Shown: positions 1-9,523, counted from the stretch's first letter. The stretch: 64,000 bases of DNA from Bacteroidota bacterium (GCA_002746975.1 NVXE01000006.1:41875-105874); one strand, 5' to 3'. Program-made: numbers and translations. Notes: generated by a model from the sequence alone, not told the origin.

Positions 1-2
1 AA

Positions 3-1616
3 AAGGCAACTGCCACAATGAACTCTATTTTGGGCGACCCTGACCGTTTACTCAAATTAGCAGAAGATTTTGTAAAGCATTATGATAAACGAGTTTCAGA
101 GGGTGCAACGGTAAAAGGAAAAGCAATGTTTGTTTGCAGTAGCCGTGAAATCGCCTATAACTTTTATAAAAATGTAATTGCTCTAAAACCTGAATGGGCA
201 GAAGTAAGAGTTGCAGAACAAGGAGCAGAACTCACAGATAAAGAAAAAAGGGAAATCAAACCAATGGAGCGTATCAAAATGATAATGACCAGAGGAAAAG
301 ACGACCCAAAAGAGATGTACGATTTACTCGGCACAAAAGATTATCGAAAAGAGTTGGACAGACAGTTTAAAAACGAAAAATCCAATTTCAAAATAGCCAT
401 TGTAGTTGATATGTGGCTGACAGGATTTGATGTTCCATTTTTAGATTCAATTTATATTGACAAACCAATTAGACAACACAATTTAATTCAAACCATTTCA
501 CGAGTAAACCGAAAATTCAAAGGCAAAAACAAAGGATTAGTAGTTGATTATATTGGAATTAAAAAAGCAATGAATCTTGCTTTAGCCAAATACAATAAAG
601 GTGAAAGAGAAAACTTTGAGGACATTAAAGAGTCCTTGATTGTTGTAAGAAATCACTTAGATTTATTAGACAAAGTCTTTCACAAATTTGACAATTCAAA
701 ATATTTCGGTGGTTCTGCATTAGAGCAGTTAAATACGCTAAATATGGCTGCCGAATATATACAACTGACCAAAGAGCTTGAAACCCGATTTATGGGCTTG
801 GTAAAACGTTTAAAAGCAGCTTATGATATTTGTGCAGGAAGTGAACAGTTAACACAAAAGGAAAGAGATTTTACACATTTCTATTTAGCGGTTCGCTCAA
901 TCGTTTTTAAACTGACAAAAGGAAATGCACCGGACACAGCACAGATGAACGCCAAAGTTCGAGAAATGATAAAAGATGCTTTGGAAAGTGATGGCGTACA
1001 AGAAATTTTTAAACTTGGTGATGAAGCTGAAAACGAGCAAGACCTTTTTGATGAAGATTATTTGGCGAAAATTGACAAGATAAAATTGCCAAACACTAAA
1101 ATAAAATTACTTCAACAACTCTTAGCAAAAGCCATTGGAGAAATTAGGAAAGTCAATAAAGTAAAAGGAATTGATTTTTCTAAGAAAATGCAATCCTTAG
1201 TTGAGAAATACAACGAAAGAAAAGAAGATGATGTTTTGCGTAGTGAAGTTTATGAGGAAATGGCAGAACACTTAACCAATCTGATTTGGGAAGTGCAAAA
1301 AGAATTTTCCGCAGGAGACGAAATGGGAATTGATTTTGAAGAAAAAGCATTTTACGATATTCTGAAAGAATTGTGTGTAAAATATGACTTCAAATATCCA
1401 GAGGACAAACTCATTGAATTGGCAAAAGCTGTAAAGGATTTAGTAGATGGACAAGCTAAATTCCCCGACTGGAGTAAACGAGAAGATATTAAATCGGCTC
1501 TAAAAGTCGGACTGATTTTGCTATTAGACGAACACGGTTATCCGCCAGTAGAAAGAGATGAAGTTTATAAGGATATTTTTGAACAAGCAGCTAACTTTAA
1601 AAAAAATAGAAAATAA
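3..1616 (+). CDS. hsdR: Type I restriction enzyme R subunit, C-terminal part
   Basis: This is the 3' part of a type I restriction-modification motor/endonuclease subunit, which translocates DNA using ATP and cuts far from its recognition site. The frame is open to the left edge of the window, so the nuclease domain and first RecA-like domain lie outside; the ATG at 18 is internal. The visible part starts in the second RecA-like domain (KAMFVCSSREIA), followed by motif V (LTGFDVP, about nt 421) and motif VI (QTISRVNR, about nt 489). A long charged helical C-terminal region follows, as in the HsdR C-terminal domain that binds the methylase. HsdM and HsdS are not in the window. By eye I found no CTAG in 1-1812, whereas it is frequent downstream, which suggests a different origin. 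The identification is secure; full length and activity cannot be judged. Confidence 0.93.
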   Translation, partial: KATATMNSILGDPDRLLKLAEDFVKHYDKRVSEGATVKGKAMFVCSSREIAYNFYKNVIALKPEWAEVRVAEQGAELTDKEKREIKPMERIKMIMTRGKDDPKEMYDLLGTKDYRKELDRQFKNEKSNFKIAIVVDMWLTGFDVPFLDSIYIDKPIRQHNLIQTISRVNRKFKGKNKGLVVDYIGIKKAMNLALAKYNKGERENFEDIKESLIVVRNHLDLLDKVFHKFDNSKYFGGSALEQLNTLNMAAEYIQLTKELETRFMGLVKRLKAAYDICAGSEQLTQKERDFTHFYLAVRSIVFKLTKGNAPDTAQMNAKVREMIKDALESDGVQEIFKLGDEAENEQDLFDEDYLAKIDKIKLPNTKIKLLQQLLAKAIGEIRKVNKVKGIDFSKKMQSLVEKYNERKEDDVLRSEVYEEMAEHLTNLIWEVQKEFSAGDEMGIDFEEKAFYDILKELCVKYDFKYPEDKLIELAKAVKDLVDGQAKFPDWSKREDIKSALKVGLILLLDEHGYPPVERDEVYKDIFEQAANFKKNRK

Positions 1617-1764
1617 CGGAATGAAATCCAACGCTACAAACAGGACGGAAAAGAAAGCACATACCCCCAACAAAGTGTATAAATCATTGGGCAATAAGTG
1701 GTTAAATGAAATTAATAGCAATAAATAAAATTTACGGTAAACTGAAAATGAAGTGCTTCTAAAT

Positions 1765-1806
1765 GCCCAACGCTTCATACACAAACCACTATAAATGCGT
1801 TATAAG
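1765..1806. repeat. attC-like imperfect palindrome
   Basis: The 196-nt gap after hsdR has no convincing gene, although a 35-codon frame at 1621-1728 is open. It holds two imperfect dyads. The clearer one begins GCCCAAC, which fits the integron attC core RYYYAAC, and has arms AACGC (1769-1773) and GCGTT (1797-1801). A second begins with CCCCAAC near 1665 and ends with GTTAAAT near 1701, which fits GTTRRRY. Such elements are typical remnants at the edges of gene-cassette or island regions. The palindrome is seen directly; the recombination role is inference. Confidence 0.35.
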
Positions 1807-1812
1807 TCTAAT

Positions 1813-2892
1813 CTATCTCTCCCACTTAATCTTTTTATACTTGTCTAATTTTAATAGTTGGGCCATGTATGAGAGCATTAATCGTATTGTTTCACCAATA
1901 AACCTGGGCCGCCAAATAATTAAAAGTATTAAAATTACTGTTGTAATTCCAAAATGATAAGCCCTTACACCACTTAGAAAAATTGCCAAAAATGAAGCTA
2001 TCGTGAAAAGTATCGGAACTGTGTATTTCATTATTTTTTGGCCATAAAGAAAGATAAGCTGCTTAAGTCCTATACTGAAAATTAAAGGACGATAAGATTT
2101 GAGAAGCTGCACAATTCCAGCAGTGATTCTACCTTGACGGCGACCGCTGTAAAACAAATCCCAACTAACATCGTGGACGATAGCACGAGGCTCTAGCACT
2201 ACCCTTTTCTTCATCGACATTACGAATAATGCAACCATAAGATCATCTAAAATAAGGTTCTCTGGAAGAGGCTGCACTAATTCTCTCCTTATCACATAAA
2301 GTGCACCACACACACCTGTCGTAGATCCTTTCTTACTTTCACGAAGCTTTAAAGAATTCATAATCTTTCTAGAGGGTGATGCGTCACCTTCTAGTTCTAA
2401 TTGTGATGTAACTGCACCTACTTCTGGGTCTGAGAGGTTAGATAGAAGATAAGAAATAGCGCCTTTTGAAAAGGTTTGGCGTACATCTGAAAATAGTAAA
2501 ATTGGAAAGCTAGACCTTGCCACACCTTCATTTATTGCATTCGGCTTGCCCTTTCTCTCTGAAACCAAATGATAGATTATCGTTCCCGAGTTAGATAAGC
2601 GTTCCAAAATTTTATTAGAACCGTCGTCAGAGCCATCTGAAATAACTATAATCTCATACTTATTAACTTTTGCGTAGGCGAATTGTGTTTTCAATTCCTC
2701 TACTTTTTGTTCTATTCTATTTACTTCATTATGACAAGCAATGATAGCAGAAATCCCATCAAGAGCATTTGGAGCTACTAAGTCTATTTCATTACTTGAC
2801 TTAATTGTCGGTAAAATTAATAAGCCCAAAAAATAGTCAAGAGCAGGTAGGATAATTAATCCCATAAAAATTACATAAGATATGAATATCAT
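1813..2892 (-). CDS. Membrane glycosyltransferase family 2
   Basis: This is a GT-A fold glycosyltransferase of 359 residues, likely making or extending a cell-envelope polysaccharide from a nucleotide sugar at the inner face of the cytoplasmic membrane. It has an N-terminal membrane segment (about 1-28). The catalytic domain shows DGSDDGS (86-92), SDVR (135-138) at the DxD position, the acidic pair DD (216-217) and RRQGR (251-255), which resembles the Q/RxxRW signature. At least two C-terminal membrane helices (about 290-328) follow. This is the layout of processive or polyprenyl-type GT2 enzymes. The acceptor is unknown. The neighbouring Gre-like gene upstream on the same strand is 17 nt away, so the two may be co-transcribed. 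Family is certain, substrate is not. Confidence 0.85.
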   Translation of the reverse strand: MIFISYVIFMGLIILPALDYFLGLLILPTIKSSNEIDLVAPNALDGISAIIACHNEVNRIEQKVEELKTQFAYAKVNKYEIIVISDGSDDGSNKILERLSNSGTIIYHLVSERKGKPNAINEGVARSSFPILLFSDVRQTFSKGAISYLLSNLSDPEVGAVTSQLELEGDASPSRKIMNSLKLRESKKGSTTGVCGALYVIRRELVQPLPENLILDDLMVALFVMSMKKRVVLEPRAIVHDVSWDLFYSGRRQGRITAGIVQLLKSYRPLIFSIGLKQLIFLYGQKIMKYTVPILFTIASFLAIFLSGVRAYHFGITTVILILLIIWRPRFIGETIRLMLSYMAQLLKLDKYKKIKWER

Positions 2893-2909
2893 CTGAGCAC
2901 AAAGTTACC

Positions 2910-3368
2910 TCACACTATGTGATTAATTTCTATCTCTCGCCCTTGAAATACAAGGATCTCTCCCTCTTCCCTCCCCATTAAGGCTAGTCCCATAGGTGAG
3001 CCAGCAGAAATAGCGAAGCACTTATGCTTGTGTAACTCAATATTTCCAAGACCTACACAAATGAAAAAGGAAGCATCGTTTGTAAATATGAGTGCTCCAA
3101 ATTCTACTTTATCAAATTTTCTAGTGAGTGATATTTTCGAAAGATCATTTTTTAAAATTTGAGCTTTTTGGAGTTGGGAATTACTCAGCGCAAGCTCTCG
3201 CTCCATCATAGCTCTTCCAGTCTCATGTTTATCGCCTGCAGAACTTTTTGTAGCCGTGTTTTTTGATTCAGTAGTCGATGCAATTGAGGAAGAAGCCGAA
3301 TGTATTTTTAAATCAACTAAGCGATTTAATTCTGTTAGTAATATTGATTTGATTTCATGATAATTCAC
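2910..3368 (-). CDS. GreA/GreB C-terminal-domain-like protein
   Basis: This 152-residue protein has a predicted coiled N-terminal half with the conserved block SSAGDKHETGRAMM (42-55). A C-terminal region (about 86-152) has the Gre-factor FKBP-like signature SAGSPMGLALMG (121-132), close to the GreA motif SP-G-ALLG. Homologues in Bacteroidota are often mislabelled 3-oxoacyl-ACP synthase, but nothing here resembles a ketosynthase. A role at RNA polymerase, analogous to Gre/Rnk proteins, is inference. The start is GTG at 3368; it gives the N-terminus expected for the family, and no nearby in-frame ATG does. The Gre-type acidic hairpin tip is not obvious, so transcript-cleavage stimulation is doubtful. 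Confidence 0.7.
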   Translation of the reverse strand: MNYHEIKSILLTELNRLVDLKIHSASSSIASTTESKNTATKSSAGDKHETGRAMMERELALSNSQLQKAQILKNDLSKISLTRKFDKVEFGALIFTNDASFFICVGLGNIELHKHKCFAISAGSPMGLALMGREEGEILVFQGREIEINHIV

Positions 3369-3415
3369 TGCGTAAAGCTACTCTCAATATTGTGAATTAA
3401 TTAGTATTTTTCAGC

Positions 3416-6400
3416 ATGCATAATTTGAATATTTACACCAAACCTTTTTTGTTTGTTTTTGTCCTTACATGTACTTTTTCAAAAGTATATTCTCAACATA
3501 CTAAGCAGACTACGTATTCAAAGACAAATAATACACCGCAATGGGCTATAATTATGTATGAGTCTCCTGATAAGATTAATGAAATTAGAATTGGTTATGA
3601 AGCCTGGAGGATTGATAACCCACATTCAAAAACAAATCACACTCAATTCTACAAAAGGTGGATGAGACAGGCTCAATGGTCAACAAACCCTAAAGCACAC
3701 GAAAGCCGTATTTACGGTGAAAGAAGTGGCTCTTGGAGTGAAGTTGGCCCTTGGCATTATGACCCTGAAGTTGCTATGTATTTTGAGGTTCAGTCTCCTG
3801 GAGCGTGCCATGTTTATACTGTTGAACAATCCTATTCAAATCCAAATGTAATTTATTGCGGTACGGCTACTGCTGGAATGTATCGCTCCTCTGATAAGGG
3901 AATGAACTGGAGTCTTATTACTCGTGACCTTCCCGTAACTGGAGTTTATAGTATCGCAATATCTGAAATCGACGAAAACTTAATATTCCTAGGCTCTGGA
4001 GATGGAGACCTGTACAGGTCAAGTAACGGAGGAGCTTCGTGGACTATCTGTGGTTCTAGCACATTCCAAAGCACTTCTAAATGGTACAGAACATTAATGA
4101 TGACAGAGTTGGGATTATTCGCTGCTACTAATGAAGGTCTGTGGTTTTCTGACGACCTAGGAGTAACTATGCAACTAATTCTAGCAGGGGAATACATGGA
4201 ATTAGAACGACATCCTACTAATCCTAACGTATTATATACTGTACGTCTCCAAGGAGAATCCACGAAATTCTTAAAGTCTGTAGACGGTGGGGTAACTTTC
4301 GCTACCGCGGGAATTGGAATCGGATGGCCTATCACTACCACAGGAAGTGAACAAAAAAGAACAGAAATCGCTGTATCACCCGCATCACCAAATACTATCT
4401 ATGTACTGGCAGCTGGAGAGACTCCCGATGGAGGAGGGCTTTATGGTTACTACGTTTCATACGATGCGGGAGTTACTTTTTCTCAAATATGTTGTGGAGA
4501 TGGGCCTGGAGGGCCTTGGATTGAAAATGAAAACCCAAACATTCTCGGTTGGGGAGAAAATGGAGGGAGTGATGGAGGACAATACTACTACGACCTTGCT
4601 CTAGGGGCATCCCCCTCCGACTCTTTAAAGCAATTTGCAGCAGGTATTTCTGTTTGGAGAACTGAGAATGGTGGAGGAAATTGGGATTTAAATGCACATT
4701 GGGTTACTTGGGCTGGAGAGTTTACGGCAGAACGCTATACTCACGCGGATGTTCACGATATTAAGTTTTTCACTCAATCTGACGGAACAGTAGATATGTG
4801 GGTAGCCTCGGATGGCGGATTGTATTATTCATCTAACGAAGGTGATAACATAGAACCTAGAATGTTTGGACTGCACGGAACAGACTTCTGGGGATGGCAA
4901 GCTGGATGGAGGGCGAATAATGTAATGATAGGTGGTACTTATCACAATGGAACACTTTTAAAAAATGATGATTTATACTATCACGGTAATCCAGTGTTCG
5001 GGGAGCAAAGCGACACGAGTGGTGGCTGGCTAGCAGAACTAGCTGGTGATAATTATCGTGGCTTTGTAAATCCCGGAGACCCTTCCATTGGATATCACGA
5101 CAATGGAGCATTTAGATTTTCTGAAGACAGGTTTGAGCGCATTTCAGCACTTTCATTTGATAATTCTAAAAGCCCAAACACTTCCTATTGGTTAGGAGAG
5201 TATGGCAATTACGAATGGGATCCCATAAACTACAATAAATTTTATTCTCCAGTAAATTCTGAGCTATGGCGTACTGATAATGGGGGCTCATCTTGGACAT
5301 TAGTCCATGACTTTGGTGGCGAGAAGATTATTTCTATTTCCATCCCTCCCACAAGTCCAAACATCATTTACGTTAGTCATAAATTTAATAATTCAACTTG
5401 GAAAATTCACAAGTCTATAGACTTCGGGCTTACTTGGACTGATATAAGCCTATCAAATACTGAGTCAAACTTTAATTCCGATAAAGCTATTTATCTCGAT
5501 AGTGATGGCCTCAATCCAAATCGTATATACGCTGTTCTATTAGGAAACCAAAATGGTTATTCTGTTTTTGAGTCTCAGGACTTCGGCGATTCATGGCAAA
5601 ACTTAACTACCCCTACTCTAGATGACGAGCATGTTATCTCAATCGTACATCAGAGAGGAACTGAAGGGGGGCTATATTTAGGAACGACTAGAGCCGTTTA
5701 TTATCGAGACGATTCTATGGAAGACTGGGAACTATTCAATGATGGTCTTCCTATCGCTACAGCGGCTAAATTCCTACAACCTGATTATTGTGGAGGAACT
5801 ATAAGAACTGCGGGTCCTCGCTCTGTGCACGAAAGCCCGTTTCACTCTCCATCTACTGTACATGCACAGTGGATGGCGGATAGGACTGAGATAAACCTCG
5901 GGTCGCCTTGTTTTACACCTCCCATACACTTTAGTGACGTAAGCGTTGTAGAGTGTGAGGGGGCGGAATATGTTTGGACTTTTGAAGGAGGAATACCATC
6001 AAATCCCACGGGTCCAGATGTCTTTATTACTTACAACTCTGTAGGAGAATACGATGTCACCTTAGAAGTTACAGACGCACAGGGACAATCTTCAAGTATC
6101 TTCTGGAATGATGTGATAACCGTTGTTTCTGAAGAGGTAGTTCCATCTGAGGGGTTTTCTGAGGATTTCGACGAGGATGTTTTCCCTCCCACTAATTGGA
6201 GGCTAGAGTCACCAGGCCACCCTTGGGAGCACGCTTATGACCTCTTTGATGAAACAAATGGAGTTGCACAATTCCCCAACTACTGGGTAGAAACAAATGG
6301 TGCACTAGATATGCTTATAACCCCAGGGTTTAATCCTTCAGAGATAGAGAACATCACGTTTGATTATGCATACAGGCAGTATTCAACATTTATAGATGGA

Positions 6401-6913
6401 TTGCAAGTTGTGGGACGCTTAGCAGGTGAAAGTGAGTGGACTGTTTTATGGGAAGATTATGGTATTGACCTAAGCGTCGCAGATTGCTATACATGGTTTT
6501 GGTACGATATGGATGGTGAAATTGCATGGGAAACGGTTTCGTTAAATACCCCATCTCATTGGGCAGATACAGACGTTAATTGCGCTGAGATTGCTTTTGT
6601 CAATGTAGGAGGTTACGGCAATCATATTTGGATAGACAATGTAACAATTGGTAATCCCGTAGGGATTGAAAATATTGATATTCAAGACCAAATCATATCA
6701 ATTTCTCCCAATCCATCAAGCGGAATATATTATGTGAGAATTAATAACATCTCAAATCAAAGGACTCCTTATTATGTTTTCGACATGACGGGTAGTCGTA
6801 TTGATAGTGGCATGGCGTCTGAGAGCTTTAGTTTGGACTTATCTTCTAGAGCTAAAGGACTTTATACCCTAAGTGTTCCTGGTATAGGCACACGAAGACT
6901 GATTAAAAATTAG
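3416..6913 (+). CDS. Secreted BNR/sortilin-like beta-propeller protein with PKD and T9SS sorting domain
   Basis: This is a 1165-residue exported protein. The signal peptide ends near residue 26 (FSKVYSQ). The bulk is a beta-propeller of BNR/Vps10-type repeats, with repeated Asp/Gly-rich turns such as SSNGGASW, SVDGGVTF, ENGGGNW, TDNGGSSW and SQDFGDSW. A PKD domain follows (about 845-915, ending in YDVTLEVTD), then a jelly-roll-like segment beginning EDFDEDVFPPTNW. The C-terminus (about 1095-1165) is a T9SS type A sorting domain with SPNPSSG and a terminal basic tail, so the protein should be cell-surface bound or released. No sialidase or glycosidase catalytic residues are evident, so binding or adhesion is as likely as hydrolysis. 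It stands alone between oppositely oriented genes. Confidence 0.88.
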   Translation: MHNLNIYTKPFLFVFVLTCTFSKVYSQHTKQTTYSKTNNTPQWAIIMYESPDKINEIRIGYEAWRIDNPHSKTNHTQFYKRWMRQAQWSTNPKAHESRIYGERSGSWSEVGPWHYDPEVAMYFEVQSPGACHVYTVEQSYSNPNVIYCGTATAGMYRSSDKGMNWSLITRDLPVTGVYSIAISEIDENLIFLGSGDGDLYRSSNGGASWTICGSSTFQSTSKWYRTLMMTELGLFAATNEGLWFSDDLGVTMQLILAGEYMELERHPTNPNVLYTVRLQGESTKFLKSVDGGVTFATAGIGIGWPITTTGSEQKRTEIAVSPASPNTIYVLAAGETPDGGGLYGYYVSYDAGVTFSQICCGDGPGGPWIENENPNILGWGENGGSDGGQYYYDLALGASPSDSLKQFAAGISVWRTENGGGNWDLNAHWVTWAGEFTAERYTHADVHDIKFFTQSDGTVDMWVASDGGLYYSSNEGDNIEPRMFGLHGTDFWGWQAGWRANNVMIGGTYHNGTLLKNDDLYYHGNPVFGEQSDTSGGWLAELAGDNYRGFVNPGDPSIGYHDNGAFRFSEDRFERISALSFDNSKSPNTSYWLGEYGNYEWDPINYNKFYSPVNSELWRTDNGGSSWTLVHDFGGEKIISISIPPTSPNIIYVSHKFNNSTWKIHKSIDFGLTWTDISLSNTESNFNSDKAIYLDSDGLNPNRIYAVLLGNQNGYSVFESQDFGDSWQNLTTPTLDDEHVISIVHQRGTEGGLYLGTTRAVYYRDDSMEDWELFNDGLPIATAAKFLQPDYCGGTIRTAGPRSVHESPFHSPSTVHAQWMADRTEINLGSPCFTPPIHFSDVSVVECEGAEYVWTFEGGIPSNPTGPDVFITYNSVGEYDVTLEVTDAQGQSSSIFWNDVITVVSEEVVPSEGFSEDFDEDVFPPTNWRLESPGHPWEHAYDLFDETNGVAQFPNYWVETNGALDMLITPGFNPSEIENITFDYAYRQYSTFIDGLQVVGRLAGESEWTVLWEDYGIDLSVADCYTWFWYDMDGEIAWETVSLNTPSHWADTDVNCAEIAFVNVGGYGNHIWIDNVTIGNPVGIENIDIQDQIISISPNPSSGIYYVRINNISNQRTPYYVFDMTGSRIDSGMASESFSLDLSSRAKGLYTLSVPGIGTRRLIKN

Positions 6914-6919
6914 TGATGC

Positions 6920-8047
6920 TTAGTGGGCGAATTTAAAAGGAAACCTAGGAAGGTTTGCGTCTGTGGAAAGAAGTATAAGCGCATCGAACTCGGAAATGAT
7001 TTGTTCAAACTCCTGACGATTTGTATAACCATGTACTGTCATAGGAGAAGCGCCTTTGTCTTCAATTAATGGTCCATGAACTCCAGAATTATAGAACCAA
7101 AATTCGCTGTCTCGAAAACCATGTTTTAATAGCCCCAAATTTACAGGTCCCCAAGCATAACTATCTCCCATTACTAGAACTTTAGGTCTAGAACTCGTTG
7201 GCAATAAATCCCAATGAGTTCTATAATAAGTGGCTTCTAAATCCTCTAGGTTTTGCCAAAGATTGAGCCCTTGTTCTATATCCTCATCTGTACCTTGCAT
7301 TTCAGAAGATCTGTATGAATCATCAATAACTAGATGAGCTGCAAAAAGACTATCTGGGAGTAATTCATTTAATTTTTCAATCATCAAATTCACGGCTTCT
7401 ACTTGAGCCCACTGGCTCCAATGAATTCCATTCTTAGGAAAAACTTCAATCTTCTTTTCAAAATATTTGTGTAAATCTAATAGGGTAATTAATTGTTTTC
7501 TTGTCTCAATTTCATCACTCCAAGCGTTATATAATCTATCCTTCTTCTGCCCTTCCCTATCTGTATATTCTGTAGGTAAAAATTCTCTGAAATAACTTCC
7601 TTTTCCTGGTGCAAAAACAACTAAAACGGGCACTCCCGTATTTTTAGAAAGTTCACATATTCTATCTGTCCTTGACACAATAGAATCTACAGGAAGTGAG
7701 TCCAAACCTAGAGCCGCCAAAATATAATTTTCCTCGAATAAATAGCCGTCAAGACCTGCAACTATCGATCTAGCATGACGTAATTTAAAAAGTGAATAAT
7801 CAATTTGATTTCTTGTTCTAATGGCAACCCCACGAAGAAGGAAATTTGTTCTAAAGTATTCATCAATTCCATCCTGAAACTCCCCAGACCAAACTGTTTC
7901 GAAAAGAAACTCTGGAGCTTCAATACGTGTAGATTCTCCATGCAAAGGATGAGGTTCTTTGAGACCTAAGACATCAACCACCCAAGGTGTGTTTATTATA
8001 ACCAAAACACTTAGTAAAAGCCACTTATATCTCACGATTATAGTCAT
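6920..8047 (-). CDS. AlgJ/AlgX-like SGNH acetyltransferase-domain protein
   Basis: This is a 375-residue protein with one N-terminal membrane anchor (about 6-26) and a periplasmic SGNH-hydrolase-like domain. Visible signature parts are DGYLF (about 100-104), APGKG (146-150), IHWSQ (208-212; catalytic His region) and GDSY (294-297; catalytic Ser). In alginate and related systems such proteins transfer acetyl groups, delivered by the MBOAT partner, to an exported polysaccharide. Its start codon shares one base with the stop of the upstream MBOAT gene (TGATG), so translation is probably coupled. The classical Asp before the catalytic His (DTHW in AlgJ/X) is replaced by NGIHW. The polysaccharide is unknown because no polymerase genes are adjacent. 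Confidence 0.8.
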   Translation of the reverse strand: MTIIVRYKWLLLSVLVIINTPWVVDVLGLKEPHPLHGESTRIEAPEFLFETVWSGEFQDGIDEYFRTNFLLRGVAIRTRNQIDYSLFKLRHARSIVAGLDGYLFEENYILAALGLDSLPVDSIVSRTDRICELSKNTGVPVLVVFAPGKGSYFREFLPTEYTDREGQKKDRLYNAWSDEIETRKQLITLLDLHKYFEKKIEVFPKNGIHWSQWAQVEAVNLMIEKLNELLPDSLFAAHLVIDDSYRSSEMQGTDEDIEQGLNLWQNLEDLEATYYRTHWDLLPTSSRPKVLVMGDSYAWGPVNLGLLKHGFRDSEFWFYNSGVHGPLIEDKGASPMTVHGYTNRQEFEQIISEFDALILLSTDANLPRFPFKFAH

Positions 8048-9459
8048 CAGAATCTGAAATAAATAAATGGATTAAAGTCTGATCCGGCTAGAAAACTCAC
8101 ACTTACCAACCACATCACGACACTTGTTGATGCTATCAAAATAGGTCTTGAATCATTTAAGTTGAACCATCTCACAAATCGGTCGTAAAGTCCTGTTGAA
8201 GTAAATAATATTGCCGCAATTAACACGAATAATTCCCGTGCGTTAAGGCCTTGTATTGCCTCAGTCCAAAACCTAGTTGAAAATATACTAAAGTCTGAGA
8301 TTTGGTCTAAGAAATTGACCGCAAGCGTGAAGTCTTCAATCGCGAAAAACACCCAGCCCACTACTACTAAAACGAAAGTAAACATCCTGGACATGAACTT
8401 TGGTAACTGAGACAGCCAAGACTTCAAGAATATCCTGTCTAAAATTAAAAACACTCCATGATATAATCCCCAAATCAGAAAATTCCAAGATGCTCCGTGC
8501 CAAAGACCACTAATTGCAAAAACTATGACAAGGTTCATATAAAGCCGTGAGTTAGTACTTACTCTATTACCTCCTAATGGGATGTATAAATAATCTCTCA
8601 TCCATGAGCTTAGGGTTATATGCCAACGCCTCCAAAAGTCTGTTATACTTGTCGCTCTATAAGGCTGTTTGAAATTCTCAGGAAAATTAAAACCAAGCAT
8701 CTTACCCAATCCTATTGCCATATCAGAATATCCAGAAAAGTCAAAATATATTTGGAATGTATAGGCAAGAATCGCAATTAAAGCATGTGGAGAAGACCAT
8801 TCTGAAAAGCCTCCTTCTAAAACAGCTATATCTAAAGGATAAATAGACGCTAGAGTATTCGCAATCAACACCTTCTTAGCTAGACCTAGGGCGAACCTAT
8901 AAAAGCCATTAACCCAATCCGTATTTTTGACTGTTCTTTCTCTAAGTTCTTTCTCTACTTCAGTAAATCTCACTATAGGCCCAGCTATCATTTGCGGAAA
9001 GCTCAAAATATATACTAGGTATTCACTTAATTTATCGAGTGGCCTGACAGTCTTTCTGTATACGTCAAGGGCATATGACAGCGATTGAAATGAAAAGAAT
9101 GAGATACCTATAGGAAGAGCGACATCAGTCCATTCTGCCCTTACATGTTCGAACGCAAAATTTGCGACAATAAAATTTGCGTATTTAAAGTAAAGTAATA
9201 TCCCTACATTTAATAACACTGCACCACCTACAGCACGCCTCCTACTAACACCGCTTAGCCCCTCAATTTTACGCACCAAATAAAAATTCACAACGCTACT
9301 CCCAAGCAATATCGGCAGAAATGACATCGCACCCCAACCATAAAACACGACAGAAGCAAATAATAGTATTCCATTCTGCATTTTCGCCCCCCCTAATCTA
9401 TACGCCACAAGGAATGGCGGTAGAAAATAAAGTAGAAACGTAATACTCGAAAATACCAT
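8047..9459 (-). CDS. MBOAT-family O-acyltransferase (AlgI/DltB/PatA-like)
   Basis: This is a polytopic membrane protein of about 470 residues that should move acyl (probably acetyl) groups across the inner membrane to a partner acetylating a surface polysaccharide. The MBOAT hallmarks are WRRWHITLSSWMRDYLYIPL (conserved His280, counting from the start used here) and GLWHGASWNF (catalytic His321). I chose the ATG at 9459 because MVFSS is the usual N-terminus of the family; an in-frame ATG at 9480 adds seven residues. It overlaps the AlgJ-like gene by one base, forming a two-gene acetylation module. Both functional histidines are present, so the protein looks intact. Confidence 0.9.
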   Translation of the reverse strand: MVFSSITFLLYFLPPFLVAYRLGGAKMQNGILLFASVVFYGWGAMSFLPILLGSSVVNFYLVRKIEGLSGVSRRRAVGGAVLLNVGILLYFKYANFIVANFAFEHVRAEWTDVALPIGISFFSFQSLSYALDVYRKTVRPLDKLSEYLVYILSFPQMIAGPIVRFTEVEKELRERTVKNTDWVNGFYRFALGLAKKVLIANTLASIYPLDIAVLEGGFSEWSSPHALIAILAYTFQIYFDFSGYSDMAIGLGKMLGFNFPENFKQPYRATSITDFWRRWHITLSSWMRDYLYIPLGGNRVSTNSRLYMNLVIVFAISGLWHGASWNFLIWGLYHGVFLILDRIFLKSWLSQLPKFMSRMFTFVLVVVGWVFFAIEDFTLAVNFLDQISDFSIFSTRFWTEAIQGLNARELFVLIAAILFTSTGLYDRFVRWFNLNDSRPILIASTSVVMWLVSVSFLAGSDFNPFIYFRF

Positions 9460-9498
9460 TTTGCGATGATACGACCGCACCGATGTTGTTACAAGTAC

Positions 9499-9522
9499 TT
9501 CGAAATTTTCATATATTTCGAA
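9499..9522. promoter_or_regulatory. 8-bp inverted repeat abutting the esterase start
   Basis: A perfect dyad TTCGAAAT-N8-ATTTCGAA ends two bases before the esterase start codon and lies in the divergent gap with the MBOAT gene. It overlaps a sequence resembling a Bacteroidota -7 box (TATATTTC, 9512-9519). A repressor operator or a leader hairpin is possible; neither is proven. Confidence 0.4.
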
Positions 9523-9523
9523 T

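Noticed and set aside
1621-1728. 35-codon gene after hsdR
   Set aside because: The frame runs through palindromic, repeat-like sequence with no recognisable features.
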